A stretch of 64,000 nt of DNA from Pannonibacter sp. SL95. GTDB taxonomy: Bacteria > Pseudomonadota > Alphaproteobacteria > Rhizobiales > Stappiaceae. A model generated the notes under the pieces. That model made no database searches and was not told the DNA's origin. It saw only the letters and a program-made list of their open reading frames with translations. Positions 17,169 to 25,278 of the stretch are shown piece after piece (within the stretch, counting starts at the first letter, position 1; every line of letters begins with the position of its first letter). Location of the stretch: positions 788,501-852,500 of the forward strand of contig NZ_JAPPRC010000003.1 of the NCBI RefSeq assembly GCF_026672425.1, written 5' to 3'. Both the position numbers and the translations under genes were made by a program.

Positions 17169-17605
17169 ATGACGAAATTCGCACGCATCATCGACGGCAT
17201 CGCGGTCGATGTCGTCGCCGGCGATCCGGCCTCTACCATCCGGACGTGGCGAGCCAGTTTGTCAGCGTCCCGGCTGAGGTCGAGCGCGGCTGGCGCAAAC
17301 AGGGCAGCACCTGGTCGGCACCCGAGGCCCCGGCCGAGACGCCGGCCGCCGCAGTGCCGCGCCGGACCGTGTTCACGCCGCCCGAATTTTTGCTCCTGTT
17401 CACGGCGGCCGAGCGCGTGGCAATCCGGGCGGCGCGGCCGACCAATCCGGTGATCTCTGACTGGCTGGCGATCCTGGAGGATCCGCGACTGTCCGAGGTC
17501 GACGTGACGCGGCAGTCGACACGGGACGGGCTGGAGTACCTCGCCTCCGAAAACCTGATCACCCCGGCCCGCGCGGCCGAGATCGGCACGGGAGCGCCGC
17601 TGTGA
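17169..17605 (+). pseudogene. Tail-fibre accessory gene with one-base frameshift
   Basis: Two overlapping frames make one protein: ATG 17169 encodes MTKFARIIDGIAVDVVAGDPA, and from about 17231 the next frame continues LYHPDVASQFVSVPAEVERGW to the stop at 17605. Restoring one C in the GGCCTC run near 17229-17232 joins them into a product of about 145 residues. Its C-terminal part (FTPPEFLLLFTAAERVAIRAA, then QSTRDGLEYLASENLI) is typical of small proteins encoded after phage fibres. Without repair only a 94-residue product with a basic shadow tail is made. Either a sequencing error or real inactivation. Confidence 0.7.
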
Positions 17606-17838
17606 CCACCCTCCTCAACTACCTCTACAATCTGCACGTCGCCCTGTCGCAGCTCGTCAACGTGCTGATCGGCGGCGACCCGGACGAGAGCGTGTCGGGC
17701 CGGATCGGCAAGAGCCTCGTTGCCGGAGGCTGGGCCGCCCGCGTGCCCTGGCCGGCCATCCTGCGCCGGCACTGGCTCGCCGCGATCGAGACCGACGAGG
17801 GCGGCAACAGCGCGCGAGGGAGACGGGAGAGGATTTGA
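17602..17838 (+). CDS. Small conserved phage protein with possible membrane helix
   Basis: The 78-residue protein has an amphipathic N-terminus (LLNYLYNLHVALSQLVNVLIGG), a SVSGRIGK motif and a basic Trp-containing end. I recognise the GGxPDExxSxRIG pattern from small orphan proteins in many phage late regions, here GGDPDESVSGRIG. Function is unknown. It overlaps the preceding frameshifted gene by four bases. Confidence 0.55.
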   Translation: MTTLLNYLYNLHVALSQLVNVLIGGDPDESVSGRIGKSLVAGGWAARVPWPAILRRHWLAAIETDEGGNSARGRRERI

Positions 17839-17870
17839 GTGAGCGCCCCCAAATCGCCGCAGCGAGTTAG

Positions 17871-17900
17871 TAAAATCGAAACGACTGGTAAACGATTTTA
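17871..17900. promoter_or_regulatory. Inverted repeat upstream of the DUF5131 gene
   Basis: Perfect 8-base arms TAAAATCG and CGATTTTA lie 14 bases apart in an AT-rich stretch of the otherwise GC-rich prophage, 28 bases before the ATG at 17929. This suggests an operator or a separately controlled promoter for the DUF5131-TcmP cassette. No good -35/-10 pair is certain. Confidence 0.4.
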
Positions 17901-17928
17901 ACGATCTAAAGCGAAGCGAGGGCCTGCA

Positions 17929-18750
17929 ATGGCAGACACAACCCAAATCGAATGGACGGATCGCACCTTCAACCCCTGGACAGGTTGCACGAAGATTAGT
18001 CCGGGCTGCGACAACTGCTATGCGGAAGGGTGGTCCAAGCGATCCGGTCACGTGAAATGGGGAAACAACCCTAGAAAGCGAACGACTGACGCATACTGGA
18101 AAGCTCCGTTGGCATGGGAACGAGATGCAAAGGCGTTTGAAGCTCGCTTCGGTCGGCGGCAGCGCGTGTTTTGTGCGTCCTTGGCTGATGTCTTCGACAA
18201 TCAGGTAGACCCATCTTGGCGAGCAGATCTTTTCGATCTCATCCGGCTAACTCCCAGCCTCGATTGGCAGCTGTTGACCAAGAGACCACAGAACATCAAG
18301 AAAATGCTCCCTGATAGCTGGGGTGCTTTGGGCTGGCCCAACGTCTGGCTCGGTTTCACCGCAGAAGATCAGAAACGATATGACGAGCGCGCCGCTGTCA
18401 TGGGCAAAGTTCCTGCGTCCGTGTGGTTCGTATCCTATGAGCCTGCGATCGGTCCACTTCGGTTAAATGGCAAGGGGCCGTTCCCCAACTGGTTGATCAT
18501 TGGCGGTGAAAGCGGCCCAGGTGCACGTGCAATGGAACCTCAATGGGTTTCAGATGTCCTTGACGATTGCAGGCGCGGAGGCATCGCGCCGTTCTTTAAG
18601 CAGTGGGGGCAATATGAAAACAATCCCCTGACCGGCCAGCTGCAGCTGCCGAAGGCCGACATGAAGGGGATCGACCCGCACGGCAAAGGTGGTGGTTTGG
18701 TTGGAGGACAAATTGTGCGAGAGTTCCCTGTCTGCGGCCATGCCGCTTAG
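17929..18750 (+). CDS. DUF5131 (phage Gp37/Gp68) three-Cys-motif protein
   Basis: The 273-residue protein has the Gp37/Gp68 signature: IEWTDRTFNPWTGC followed by C20-x6-C27-x2-C30 (CTKISPGCDNC), then VFCASLADVFDNQVD, WQLLTKRPQN and VWFVSYEPAIGPL. The three clustered cysteines recall radical-SAM iron-sulfur sites, but no activity has been shown that I know of. It is followed by its usual partner TcmP after 24 bases. Base composition is clearly less GC-rich than the tail genes on either side, indicating separate acquisition. Confidence 0.88.
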   Translation: MADTTQIEWTDRTFNPWTGCTKISPGCDNCYAEGWSKRSGHVKWGNNPRKRTTDAYWKAPLAWERDAKAFEARFGRRQRVFCASLADVFDNQVDPSWRADLFDLIRLTPSLDWQLLTKRPQNIKKMLPDSWGALGWPNVWLGFTAEDQKRYDERAAVMGKVPASVWFVSYEPAIGPLRLNGKGPFPNWLIIGGESGPGARAMEPQWVSDVLDDCRRGGIAPFFKQWGQYENNPLTGQLQLPKADMKGIDPHGKGGGLVGGQIVREFPVCGHAA

Positions 18751-18774
18751 CATCCGACAGGGAATGGGGGCATA

Positions 18775-19644
18775 ATGGGAGAAACGATCGAAATGTTTGA
18801 GGAGCTGCCTGTCCAGCATCCGCCTCATTCGATTTCACAGAGTGGCCTTGGTGCCGTGTGGACACAACACAAGGCCCAGCTCATCGCAAAGTACATTTAT
18901 CTCTTTACCATCATAACCAGACACGGCGCATACATCGACGGGTTCGCTGGTCCTAAGAGGAAAGAGCTTCAAGACAGCTGGTCAGCCGAGCTAGTCATCA
19001 ACACTGAACCACGTCGTCTGCGCGAGATCTTTCTATGCGACATCGACCCTGCAAAGATCTCTGCGCTAAATAGTCTGGTGGCGCAGCAAGGGGACCAAGC
19101 CGAACGGCACTATCAAGTTTTGTCGGGCGATTTCAATGAGTGCATCGTTCAGATCCTCGGAAGCGGTCGCATAAAAGACAAAACCGCGACGTTCTGCCTG
19201 ATCGATCAGTTTTCCCTACAATGCCATTGGAAGACGCTCGAAGCGATTGCGGGACACAAGCCAGAGGGCTCCAAGAAGATCGAGATTTTTTATTTCCTTG
19301 GGACGAGCTGGCTGCATAGAACCTTGAAAGGCCTCACCAAAAACACGGATCGTGCAGATCAATGGTGGGGAAATGGCGATTGGAACGAGCTGGTCACAGA
19401 TAGCGGCGAAAAGATCGCTATACGTCTGGCTGAGCGCTTCAGGGACGAACTTGGTTATAAGTATGTAAAACCTTACCCGATTTACCACAGCGAAGGTGGC
19501 ACGGGGAAAGTCATGTTTCACATGATCCACGCGAGCGATCATCCGGCTGCACATGAACTGATGGCGAGAGCTCATCGCAATGTTACTCAGGCACCAGAAC
19601 TTGCAGAGCAGCTTGAGTTGGAGCTTTCGACGCTCACATACTAA
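18775..19644 (+). CDS. tcmP: Three-Cys-motif partner protein TcmP
   Basis: The 289-residue protein matches TcmP: N-terminal WTQHKAQLIAKYIYLFTII, then YIDGFAGP (53-60), a Rossmann-like start also seen in methyltransferases, then LCDIDPAK, and CLIDQFSLQCHW where methyltransferases would carry a catalytic loop. TcmP occurs beside DUF5131 in phages and islands; the pair's activity is unknown to me. Lower GC than the flanking tail genes and the terminator right after mark a self-contained cassette. Confidence 0.85.
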   Translation: MGETIEMFEELPVQHPPHSISQSGLGAVWTQHKAQLIAKYIYLFTIITRHGAYIDGFAGPKRKELQDSWSAELVINTEPRRLREIFLCDIDPAKISALNSLVAQQGDQAERHYQVLSGDFNECIVQILGSGRIKDKTATFCLIDQFSLQCHWKTLEAIAGHKPEGSKKIEIFYFLGTSWLHRTLKGLTKNTDRADQWWGNGDWNELVTDSGEKIAIRLAERFRDELGYKYVKPYPIYHSEGGTGKVMFHMIHASDHPAAHELMARAHRNVTQAPELAEQLELELSTLTY

Positions 19645-19715
19645 CAATGTTGGTCACTTGATTTCCGTCGCGCGGGGCGGCAATGTGACCGCACCTGATT
19701 TGACAGGCAATTGCA

Positions 19716-19747
19716 CGGGCTGACTGGTGTCAGCCCGTTTCTTTTTT
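19716..19747 (+). terminator. Rho-independent terminator after tcmP
   Basis: Nine-base arms CGGGCTGAC and GTCAGCCCG with a TGGT loop are followed by GTTTCTTTTTT. It separates the moron cassette and upstream late genes from the sheath gene. The remainder of the 160-base gap 19645-19804 holds no other clear element. Confidence 0.85.
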
Positions 19748-19804
19748 GCGCCGCCGTACTCTCCATCCCAGCAGATCGCTCACTGATCACACACGGGATG
19801 GATC

Positions 19805-21061
19805 ATGTCCGGCACCACCAATTTCGTCGGCGTTCGCCGATTTTCCGACCTCCGGTCGACCGTCGCCCGCATCGACACGCGCGACAGCACGGTCATCGGG
19901 CTGGTGCTGCCGGCCCCACTCGCCGACAACACGGCGTTTCCGATCAACGAGCCGGTGCGGCTCTCCACCGATGACGCCGACCAGTTCACAAAGTTGGGTG
20001 CCGGCGTCGCCCAGGACACGGTCAATCAGATCAAAGCCGAGGGGATCTCGACCGACATCGTGTTTGTCCGTTCGCAGCATTCGGCCCTGGTCGACGCGCA
20101 GCAGAAACTGGAGGCCGAGATCAACTCGATCGTCGGCTCGGCCGGGGCCGGCACCGGCGTCTGGGCGCTGCTGGAGGCCAAATCCCACCTCAAACTGGAG
20201 CCGGGCTGCATCCTCGCGCCGGGCTATACCGCGCACCGGATCGGCAACGCGGCCAATGCGATCGTCGCGGCGGCGCGCACGGTCGCCGACCGGATCATCG
20301 ACTGCATGGTCATCGCCGACACGCCGTCGACGTCGGTCGCAAGTGCCATCACCTGGGCTGAGGATTTCAAGACGGCGCTGAACGTCATCGGCATGTACCC
20401 GGCCGGCGTCTATAATTTCGGCGCTGGCAATGTCACCCGGCCGCTGTCCGCCACTGTCGCGGCCGCCATGGTGCGCCGGGACAAGGAGACGGGTGGTCCC
20501 TACAAAGCATTCTGGAACCGGCCACTGAAGGGCATGCTCGGCCCGTCGGTGCCCGTCGGATACACCGACGGCGATGCCGGGTCCGAGGCCAACCAGCTCG
20601 CCCAGGCCGGCGTCGGCACGGTGATCGAGGGCAACCAGCTCTGGGCGCCCTTCACGACAGCGACCGACCCGACCGTCTCGTCCTGGCGCTCGATCAAGAA
20701 GATCCGCACGCGCCTGGCGGTCTCGAAAGCGATGCTGCGACCGATGCGGCAGTATCTTTCCGAGGACATCACGCCGCACATGGTCAGCCTCATTTTCCGC
20801 GCGCTCGACCAGTTCCTCTCCGACCTCGTCACCCTCGGCGCGCTGATCGACTACGAGGTTCTTTGGTCCAAGGCGCTCAATCCGGCAGCCGTGCTGGAGG
20901 CCGGTGCGCTGCGCGTCAAGATGCGGTGGGCCGAGACGCCGGATCTCGTTGACCTTCAGCTCTATGACGAACCGATGCCCGAAGCCTTCGACGTGCTGCA
21001 GGCCGCGATCGCCTCTGCTCTGTCGCAGCTCGGCTCGTCCAACATCCGCGTCACCGCCTAA
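19805..21061 (+). CDS. Contractile tail sheath protein (P2 FI type)
   Basis: The 418-residue protein matches tail sheath FI/Mu gpL: start MSGTTNFVGVRRFSDLRSTV, LADNTAFPINEPVRLSTDD, a GNVTRPLSATVAAAMVRRDKE motif and the C-terminal domain with VSKAMLRPMRQYLSEDI and LRVKMRWAETPDLV. It polymerises around the tube and contracts on infection. ATG 19805 was chosen for its conserved N-terminus. The tube gene follows after 11 bases. Confidence 0.93.
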   Translation: MSGTTNFVGVRRFSDLRSTVARIDTRDSTVIGLVLPAPLADNTAFPINEPVRLSTDDADQFTKLGAGVAQDTVNQIKAEGISTDIVFVRSQHSALVDAQQKLEAEINSIVGSAGAGTGVWALLEAKSHLKLEPGCILAPGYTAHRIGNAANAIVAAARTVADRIIDCMVIADTPSTSVASAITWAEDFKTALNVIGMYPAGVYNFGAGNVTRPLSATVAAAMVRRDKETGGPYKAFWNRPLKGMLGPSVPVGYTDGDAGSEANQLAQAGVGTVIEGNQLWAPFTTATDPTVSSWRSIKKIRTRLAVSKAMLRPMRQYLSEDITPHMVSLIFRALDQFLSDLVTLGALIDYEVLWSKALNPAAVLEAGALRVKMRWAETPDLVDLQLYDEPMPEAFDVLQAAIASALSQLGSSNIRVTA

Positions 21062-21072
21062 GGAGATCAATC

Positions 21073-21618
21073 ATGGATCGCATCATTCGCGGTGCCAACT
21101 GGTACTGCAACGAGGTCAACCAGCGCCTGCGCATCGACGAGACGACGCTGCCTGAGCTCTCCCGCGAGATGCTGCCATTCGTGATGGGTGGTGGCTGGTT
21201 CGGTCTGGAGCTGCCGGCAGAGATTGCAGCGCTCACCTGCGAGATGGCGGTCAATGGCGTTCATGAGGATCTCAAGACGCGGTTTGGCCGCGAGCCTGGC
21301 GACTGGACCACGGTCACCTACTACGAGAACCTGCTCAACGTGTTCCCGGCCGCCTCGACCGGTGAGACCGGCAGCGCGTCGAAGGTGCAGATGCGCGGTC
21401 GGGTGGTCATGCTCAAAGGCCTCCTCAACGGCTACGCCCAGGGCGGCGTCAAGGGGCAGAAATCGACCGCGCCGACCCGCCTGCGCTGGTCCTCGATCGT
21501 GCTCTACCACGACATCCTGGACGGCAACACGGTGCACAAGTTCGACATCCCGAACAACGTGTTGATCATCAACGGCGTCAACTACACCGCCGAGCACAAC
21601 CGCATCATCGCCGCCTGA
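21073..21618 (+). CDS. Major tail tube protein (P2 FII type)
   Basis: The 181-residue protein matches the P2-type tube protein: IIRGANWYCNEVNQRL, LPELSREMLPFVMGGGWFG, MRGRVVMLKGLLNGYAQGG and YHDILDGNTVHKFDIPN. It stacks as hexameric rings within the sheath. Gene order sheath-tube-E-tape measure is that of P2. Confidence 0.93.
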   Translation: MDRIIRGANWYCNEVNQRLRIDETTLPELSREMLPFVMGGGWFGLELPAEIAALTCEMAVNGVHEDLKTRFGREPGDWTTVTYYENLLNVFPAASTGETGSASKVQMRGRVVMLKGLLNGYAQGGVKGQKSTAPTRLRWSSIVLYHDILDGNTVHKFDIPNNVLIINGVNYTAEHNRIIAA

Positions 21619-21643
21619 CCGGCTGATTTAAGGAGCATTCGAG

Positions 21644-22156
21644 ATGGGCTCGAACGTGACTGAAACACCCGTTGCGATCGTGAATGTGCCGCAGGCGGCC
21701 GGCGAGGCTCCGGCCGTGTCGGAGATCCCGATGCCGCCGCCGGCACTCTGGGCCGAGCTGGACAACTCGGCGCAGAGTTCGGGCAGTGCAAAGCCGTCGA
21801 CTGGCGCACCTGCCGCGCCGGCTGCGGCGCTGCCCGCGCGCGAGGTGGAAAAACTGGCGTTCAGCCGATCGACAGCGACAACGGTGCCGCTGGAGTTCGC
21901 GTTCGACCACCCGGAGCTCGGACACATCGCCAGCGTCATCGTGCGCCGGCTGACGGTCGGCCAGGTCGGTGACATCCTCGACCGGCGCAGCCGGACGAGC
22001 GCGCCAGACCTTTACGACATCTACGCCGAGATGACGCAGCTGCCGGCCCCTGTGTTGCGCGGGCTGGAGGCCGGCGACGGCGGCCGCGTGGTCGAGGTGT
22101 GCTGGGATTTTTTGCCCCCCGTGTTCCGGCCGACGTCGACAGCGACCGGCCAATAG
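21644..22156 (+). CDS. Tail assembly chaperone gpE
   Basis: The 170-residue zero-frame product has a low-complexity Pro/Ala N-terminus and a compact gpE domain (LEFAFDHPELGHIASVIVRR, LTVGQVGDIL, APVLRGLEAGDGGRVVEV). It lies between tube and tape measure, where P2 E and lambda G lie, and binds the tape measure during assembly. The sequence T TTT TTG near its 3' end allows -1 slippage into a second frame (see the next entry). It ends at TAG 22154-22156. Confidence 0.85.
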   Translation: MGSNVTETPVAIVNVPQAAGEAPAVSEIPMPPPALWAELDNSAQSSGSAKPSTGAPAAPAAALPAREVEKLAFSRSTATTVPLEFAFDHPELGHIASVIVRRLTVGQVGDILDRRSRTSAPDLYDIYAEMTQLPAPVLRGLEAGDGGRVVEVCWDFLPPVFRPTSTATGQ

Positions 22157-22347
22157 ACCGTGTCGTGATCGACCTGCCGCGCTGGCGCGCCTACATCGCC
22201 CGCCTCGCCAGCTCGTTCTCGACGCCGCTGCCGGCGCTCCTCGACATGCCCTGGGACGAGGCACTGCGATGGTTTCCGGAGGTGCGGGCGATCTATGACG
22301 AGACGTGGGGGCGTGGTGTTGGCAGCTATGGGGGCCGCAACAGATGA
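21644..22347 (+). CDS. gpE+E' programmed -1 frameshift product
   Basis: Reading the zero frame to the slippery heptamer T TTT TTG at 22108-22114 (codons GAT TTT TTG) and slipping back one base gives APRVPADVDSDRPIDRVV and continues to TGA 22345-22347, for a product of about 234 residues. The E' part contains RWRAYIARLASSFSTPL and WDEALRWFPEVRAIYDE, like other gpE' domains that contact the tape measure. The run of six C directly downstream is unusual. No other start explains the second frame, which has no ribosome site. Confidence 0.85.
22108..22114 (+). promoter_or_regulatory. -1 ribosomal frameshift slippery site
   Basis: The heptamer TTTTTTG, in phase X-XXY-YYZ with the gpE frame, is followed by CCCCCC. 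It permits a minor fraction of ribosomes to enter the E' frame, which overlaps the zero frame by 43 bases before the E stop. Confidence 0.85.
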
Positions 22348-24593
22348 GTGATCTCGACGTCGCGCTGCGCCTTCGCCTGGTCAACCAGCTCTCGCGTCCT
22401 GCCGAGGAAGCCGAGCGGGATTTGCAGCAGCTCGGCCGGGCCGCCCAGCAGCTCGGCCGCACCCGCGTCGGAGCAGAGCTCGGCACCGGACTGCAGCAGC
22501 TCGGCCGCGATGCCGAGGCTGCCCAAGGCAAGCTCGGCAACATCACCAAGGAGGCCAACGAGGCCCGGCAAGCGCTTGGCCGGATCGGCGACGGGGCGTC
22601 GGGCATCCGGTCGGATGCGCAGCGCGCCGAGGAGGCAATCCGGGGCATCCGGACGGAGGCCCAGGCCGTGCGCCAGGCGCTCGGCCGGATCGACGATGGC
22701 GCGTTCGACGGGCTCCGGGCCGATGCCAACGCGGCCGAGCAGGCAATCAAGGACATCGGGGCCGCCGCCGATGCGCAGCGGGCAAAACTCGCCGCGCTGC
22801 GCATGGGTGGCCCGCTCAATGGCACGGGCTCTGGCCCGGTCCGGCCCGGCCTGACGGGCGGCGGTGCGGGTGGCGGCGGCAGTATCGCAGGCGCCGCCTA
22901 TGACCGCCTGGGCGGCGATGCGTTCATCCCGCTGACGGCCGGTGCCGGATATGCGCTCGGCGGTGCGGTTGCCGGTGCCGGTGTCATCGCCGGTCATTCG
23001 ATTACGGCCGCCGCCGGGGACGAGTTCATCTCCGACAGTGTCCGGATCACAGGTGCCTACAGCGAAACTGATCAGGCTCGCTATGACCGGCTCATGGCGC
23101 AAATCGGGGCACGGAAAGGTGTTGGGACTGCTGGCGCAATGAACGTCATGGGGCAGTTGCTGGCCGGAGGCATTAATCCCGAAGAAGCCGCCGCGATGAC
23201 AGAACAGACCATCGTTTTTGGCAAGGCAACCGGCTCCACCTCTGAAGATGCGGCGAAGGCGACGATTGCGCTGCGCAACAATTTCGGGATTGGCTCAGAT
23301 GACCTGATGGGCGCGCAAGACATCATGGCTCTCGGCGGCAAAGCGGGCCAGTTCGAGGTCAAGGACATGGCCATGCACGTGCCATCCATCGCCGCCAGGA
23401 TGGCAGCATTGGGCGAGGGCGGCCTGCCTGGCACCAAGGTCCTCGTCGCGCTTGGGCAGCAAATTCGCAAGGCCACGGGGACCAGTGCAGAGGCCGCGAC
23501 CAACTTCGAAGGCATGTTGGGCAAGTTTACGGCACAAGATTTCCTGGCCAATGCGTCAGAGTACGGGATCGATGTGCAAAAGACGCTGTCGGCAGCGCAG
23601 GAAGCCGGCACTTCGCCCGTGATGGCGGTGTTGGAGGAGATCCAGTCGAAGGTTGGCAACGACCCATTCAAGCTGAAGGCGTTGATGCCTGATGAACAGG
23701 CCGGAGCCGGGTTGGCGGCGGTTGTTCAAAATCTCCAGGCCGCCAAAGACCTCATGAAAGACATGGACGCGGCACCGGGCACCGTGATGGAAGATTTTGC
23801 CATCGCCACAGACAACGCCAGTGCCGCCTGGGACCGGTTTTCGGCGAATGTCGCTGCCAAGGCCAAGGGCCTGGCGGCCAACACGCTGCCGCTGTTGACC
23901 GAGGCCATGAACGCGCTGTCGGCTGCGACGGAAAGCGGCACGAACGAGCCGTCGACGCTCAAGGCACCGCCCGGCTCTTCCGGCGCGTTGCAGCAGGAGA
24001 TGCACGCGCGCACCGACAATGCGCACCGGGCTAACCGGTTTTTCGAGGAGTTGCTCGGTTGGGAGCCGTCGGAGGCCTCAAAGCGGCTCGACGTGATCGA
24101 TGCGTACACGGAATACGGCCAGACCCGACAGGAGGGTGAACGCGGTGGGCCAAGCGCATTTGACCGTTTCATGTGGGGCGATGCGGCCGATCCGGGCTTT
24201 GATGCGCGCCAGCATTTCGGCATCGAACTGCGGCCCGAGGCCGAGGCCAGCATGCGCGGCTATGTCGAGGGGCTGGCGAGCGAGGGCGCGGCGGCCGAAC
24301 AGGAGGCCGCGTCCATCGCCGACCGGATCAAAGCGCTACTCGGCTTCACGGTGAGCCCGACCATCGCGCCGACCTATGTTGCACCCGGCAGCTCCGGTGG
24401 GTCTGATGCTGCGCCGGCCACCGCTGGCGAGCGTCATTCCTCTCTGCAGTCCTCACAAAACCTGCGCGTGACCCAGAACATCACCTCGCCCAACCCGTCG
24501 CACGCGGCCGCCAAGGCCCGGCGCGAGCAGGCCCGCGCGGTCAATCGCAGCTTTGCACGTGCCCAGCATGATCTGGCGAGGGTGCCGACATGA
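22344..24593 (+). CDS. Tail tape measure protein
   Basis: The 749-residue protein sets tail length. It begins with a long helical region (residues 1-150, repeated QLGRxAQQLGR and AIRGIRTEAQA segments with heptads), has a Gly/Ala-rich hydrophobic stretch (about 180-215) that may cross membrane during DNA entry, then a TP901-type core with GQLLAGGINPEEAAAMTEQT and GKAGQFEVKDMAMHVPSIA. The C-terminal part is less conserved. ATG 22344 overlaps the E' stop; the open frame before it is shadow of E'. Its length predicts a tail of roughly 110 nm by the usual 0.15 nm per residue rule. Confidence 0.92.
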   Translation: MSDLDVALRLRLVNQLSRPAEEAERDLQQLGRAAQQLGRTRVGAELGTGLQQLGRDAEAAQGKLGNITKEANEARQALGRIGDGASGIRSDAQRAEEAIRGIRTEAQAVRQALGRIDDGAFDGLRADANAAEQAIKDIGAAADAQRAKLAALRMGGPLNGTGSGPVRPGLTGGGAGGGGSIAGAAYDRLGGDAFIPLTAGAGYALGGAVAGAGVIAGHSITAAAGDEFISDSVRITGAYSETDQARYDRLMAQIGARKGVGTAGAMNVMGQLLAGGINPEEAAAMTEQTIVFGKATGSTSEDAAKATIALRNNFGIGSDDLMGAQDIMALGGKAGQFEVKDMAMHVPSIAARMAALGEGGLPGTKVLVALGQQIRKATGTSAEAATNFEGMLGKFTAQDFLANASEYGIDVQKTLSAAQEAGTSPVMAVLEEIQSKVGNDPFKLKALMPDEQAGAGLAAVVQNLQAAKDLMKDMDAAPGTVMEDFAIATDNASAAWDRFSANVAAKAKGLAANTLPLLTEAMNALSAATESGTNEPSTLKAPPGSSGALQQEMHARTDNAHRANRFFEELLGWEPSEASKRLDVIDAYTEYGQTRQEGERGGPSAFDRFMWGDAADPGFDARQHFGIELRPEAEASMRGYVEGLASEGAAAEQEAASIADRIKALLGFTVSPTIAPTYVAPGSSGGSDAAPATAGERHSSLQSSQNLRVTQNITSPNPSHAAAKARREQARAVNRSFARAQHDLARVPT

Positions 24594-25057
24594 CGCCCGC
24601 GCTCACCAATGCCGGCGCACTGTTCGCGATCGGCTCGGCGATCCTCTACACGGTCGGGCTCAACCCGCAGCGGCTGAGCTATGCCAGCGAGGCCCGGTAC
24701 CCGGCGCATCCCGTGCAGGGCGGTATCGCCTACCAGATCACCGGCGCTGGCCAGGAGAGACTGACGATCGAGGCCGTGACATTCCCCCATGTTGTCGGCG
24801 GTCTCGATGCCCTTGCGCTGCTCAAGGGCTATCACCGGGCGCAGTCAATCGTCCCCTATGTGCGCCTGCGCGGCAACTACCTCGGCGAGAGCGGCGGCAT
24901 GGTGGCGATCGAGACGCTCGATTACGACGAGGAGCGGCTGCACCCGTTCGACGGCGTCGGCCGCCAGATCGACGTGAGCCTCGGCCTGCTGCTGTTGCCG
25001 GCCGACAGCTATCTTGCGCAACCCGGCCGGATCGCGGATCTCGGAGGGCTCATCTGA
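24590..25057 (+). CDS. Tail protein U
   Basis: The 155-residue protein matches P2 gpU: a start with LFAIGSAILYTVGLNPQRL, the conserved AIGxGxQRLTIEA-like GAGQERLTIEAVTFPHV and LRGNYLGESGGMVAIETLDYDEE. gpU is a tail terminator/completion component. Both ends overlap neighbours (ATGA at 24590; TGATG at 25055-25059). Confidence 0.88.
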   Translation: MTPALTNAGALFAIGSAILYTVGLNPQRLSYASEARYPAHPVQGGIAYQITGAGQERLTIEAVTFPHVVGGLDALALLKGYHRAQSIVPYVRLRGNYLGESGGMVAIETLDYDEERLHPFDGVGRQIDVSLGLLLLPADSYLAQPGRIADLGGLI

Positions 25058-25275
25058 TGCGCTACACCGTGCCCTATGGCGGCAGGCGGCTCGACCAGAT
25101 CGCACGCGAGACGCTGCGCAGCGAGCGTGGCGGCACGGTTGAGGCGATCCTGACCGCCAATCCGGGCCTCGCAACCCTGCTCGATGGCGCAACGGTGCCG
25201 GCCGGCACGTCGATCGAGATCCCCGAAACCTACCGCCCGGCTGTAGGTAGCCGGCGCGTGCTGGCCTGGGAGTAA
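25057..25275 (+). CDS. Tail protein X (LysM-like)
   Basis: The 72-residue protein matches gpX: YTVPYGGRRLDQIARETL, then VEAILTANPGLATLLDGATVPAGTSIEIP, the LysM-like fold that binds peptidoglycan or helps assemble the tail end. ATG 25057 overlaps the gpU stop; the longer frame is antisense-like shadow of gpU. Order U-X-D is typical for P2-like prophages. Confidence 0.88.
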   Translation: MRYTVPYGGRRLDQIARETLRSERGGTVEAILTANPGLATLLDGATVPAGTSIEIPETYRPAVGSRRVLAWE

Positions 25276-25278
25276 GCG

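Noticed and set aside
22099-22347. Independent gene for the E' frame
   Set aside because: It has no ribosome site and is fully explained by the -1 slip at 22108-22114.
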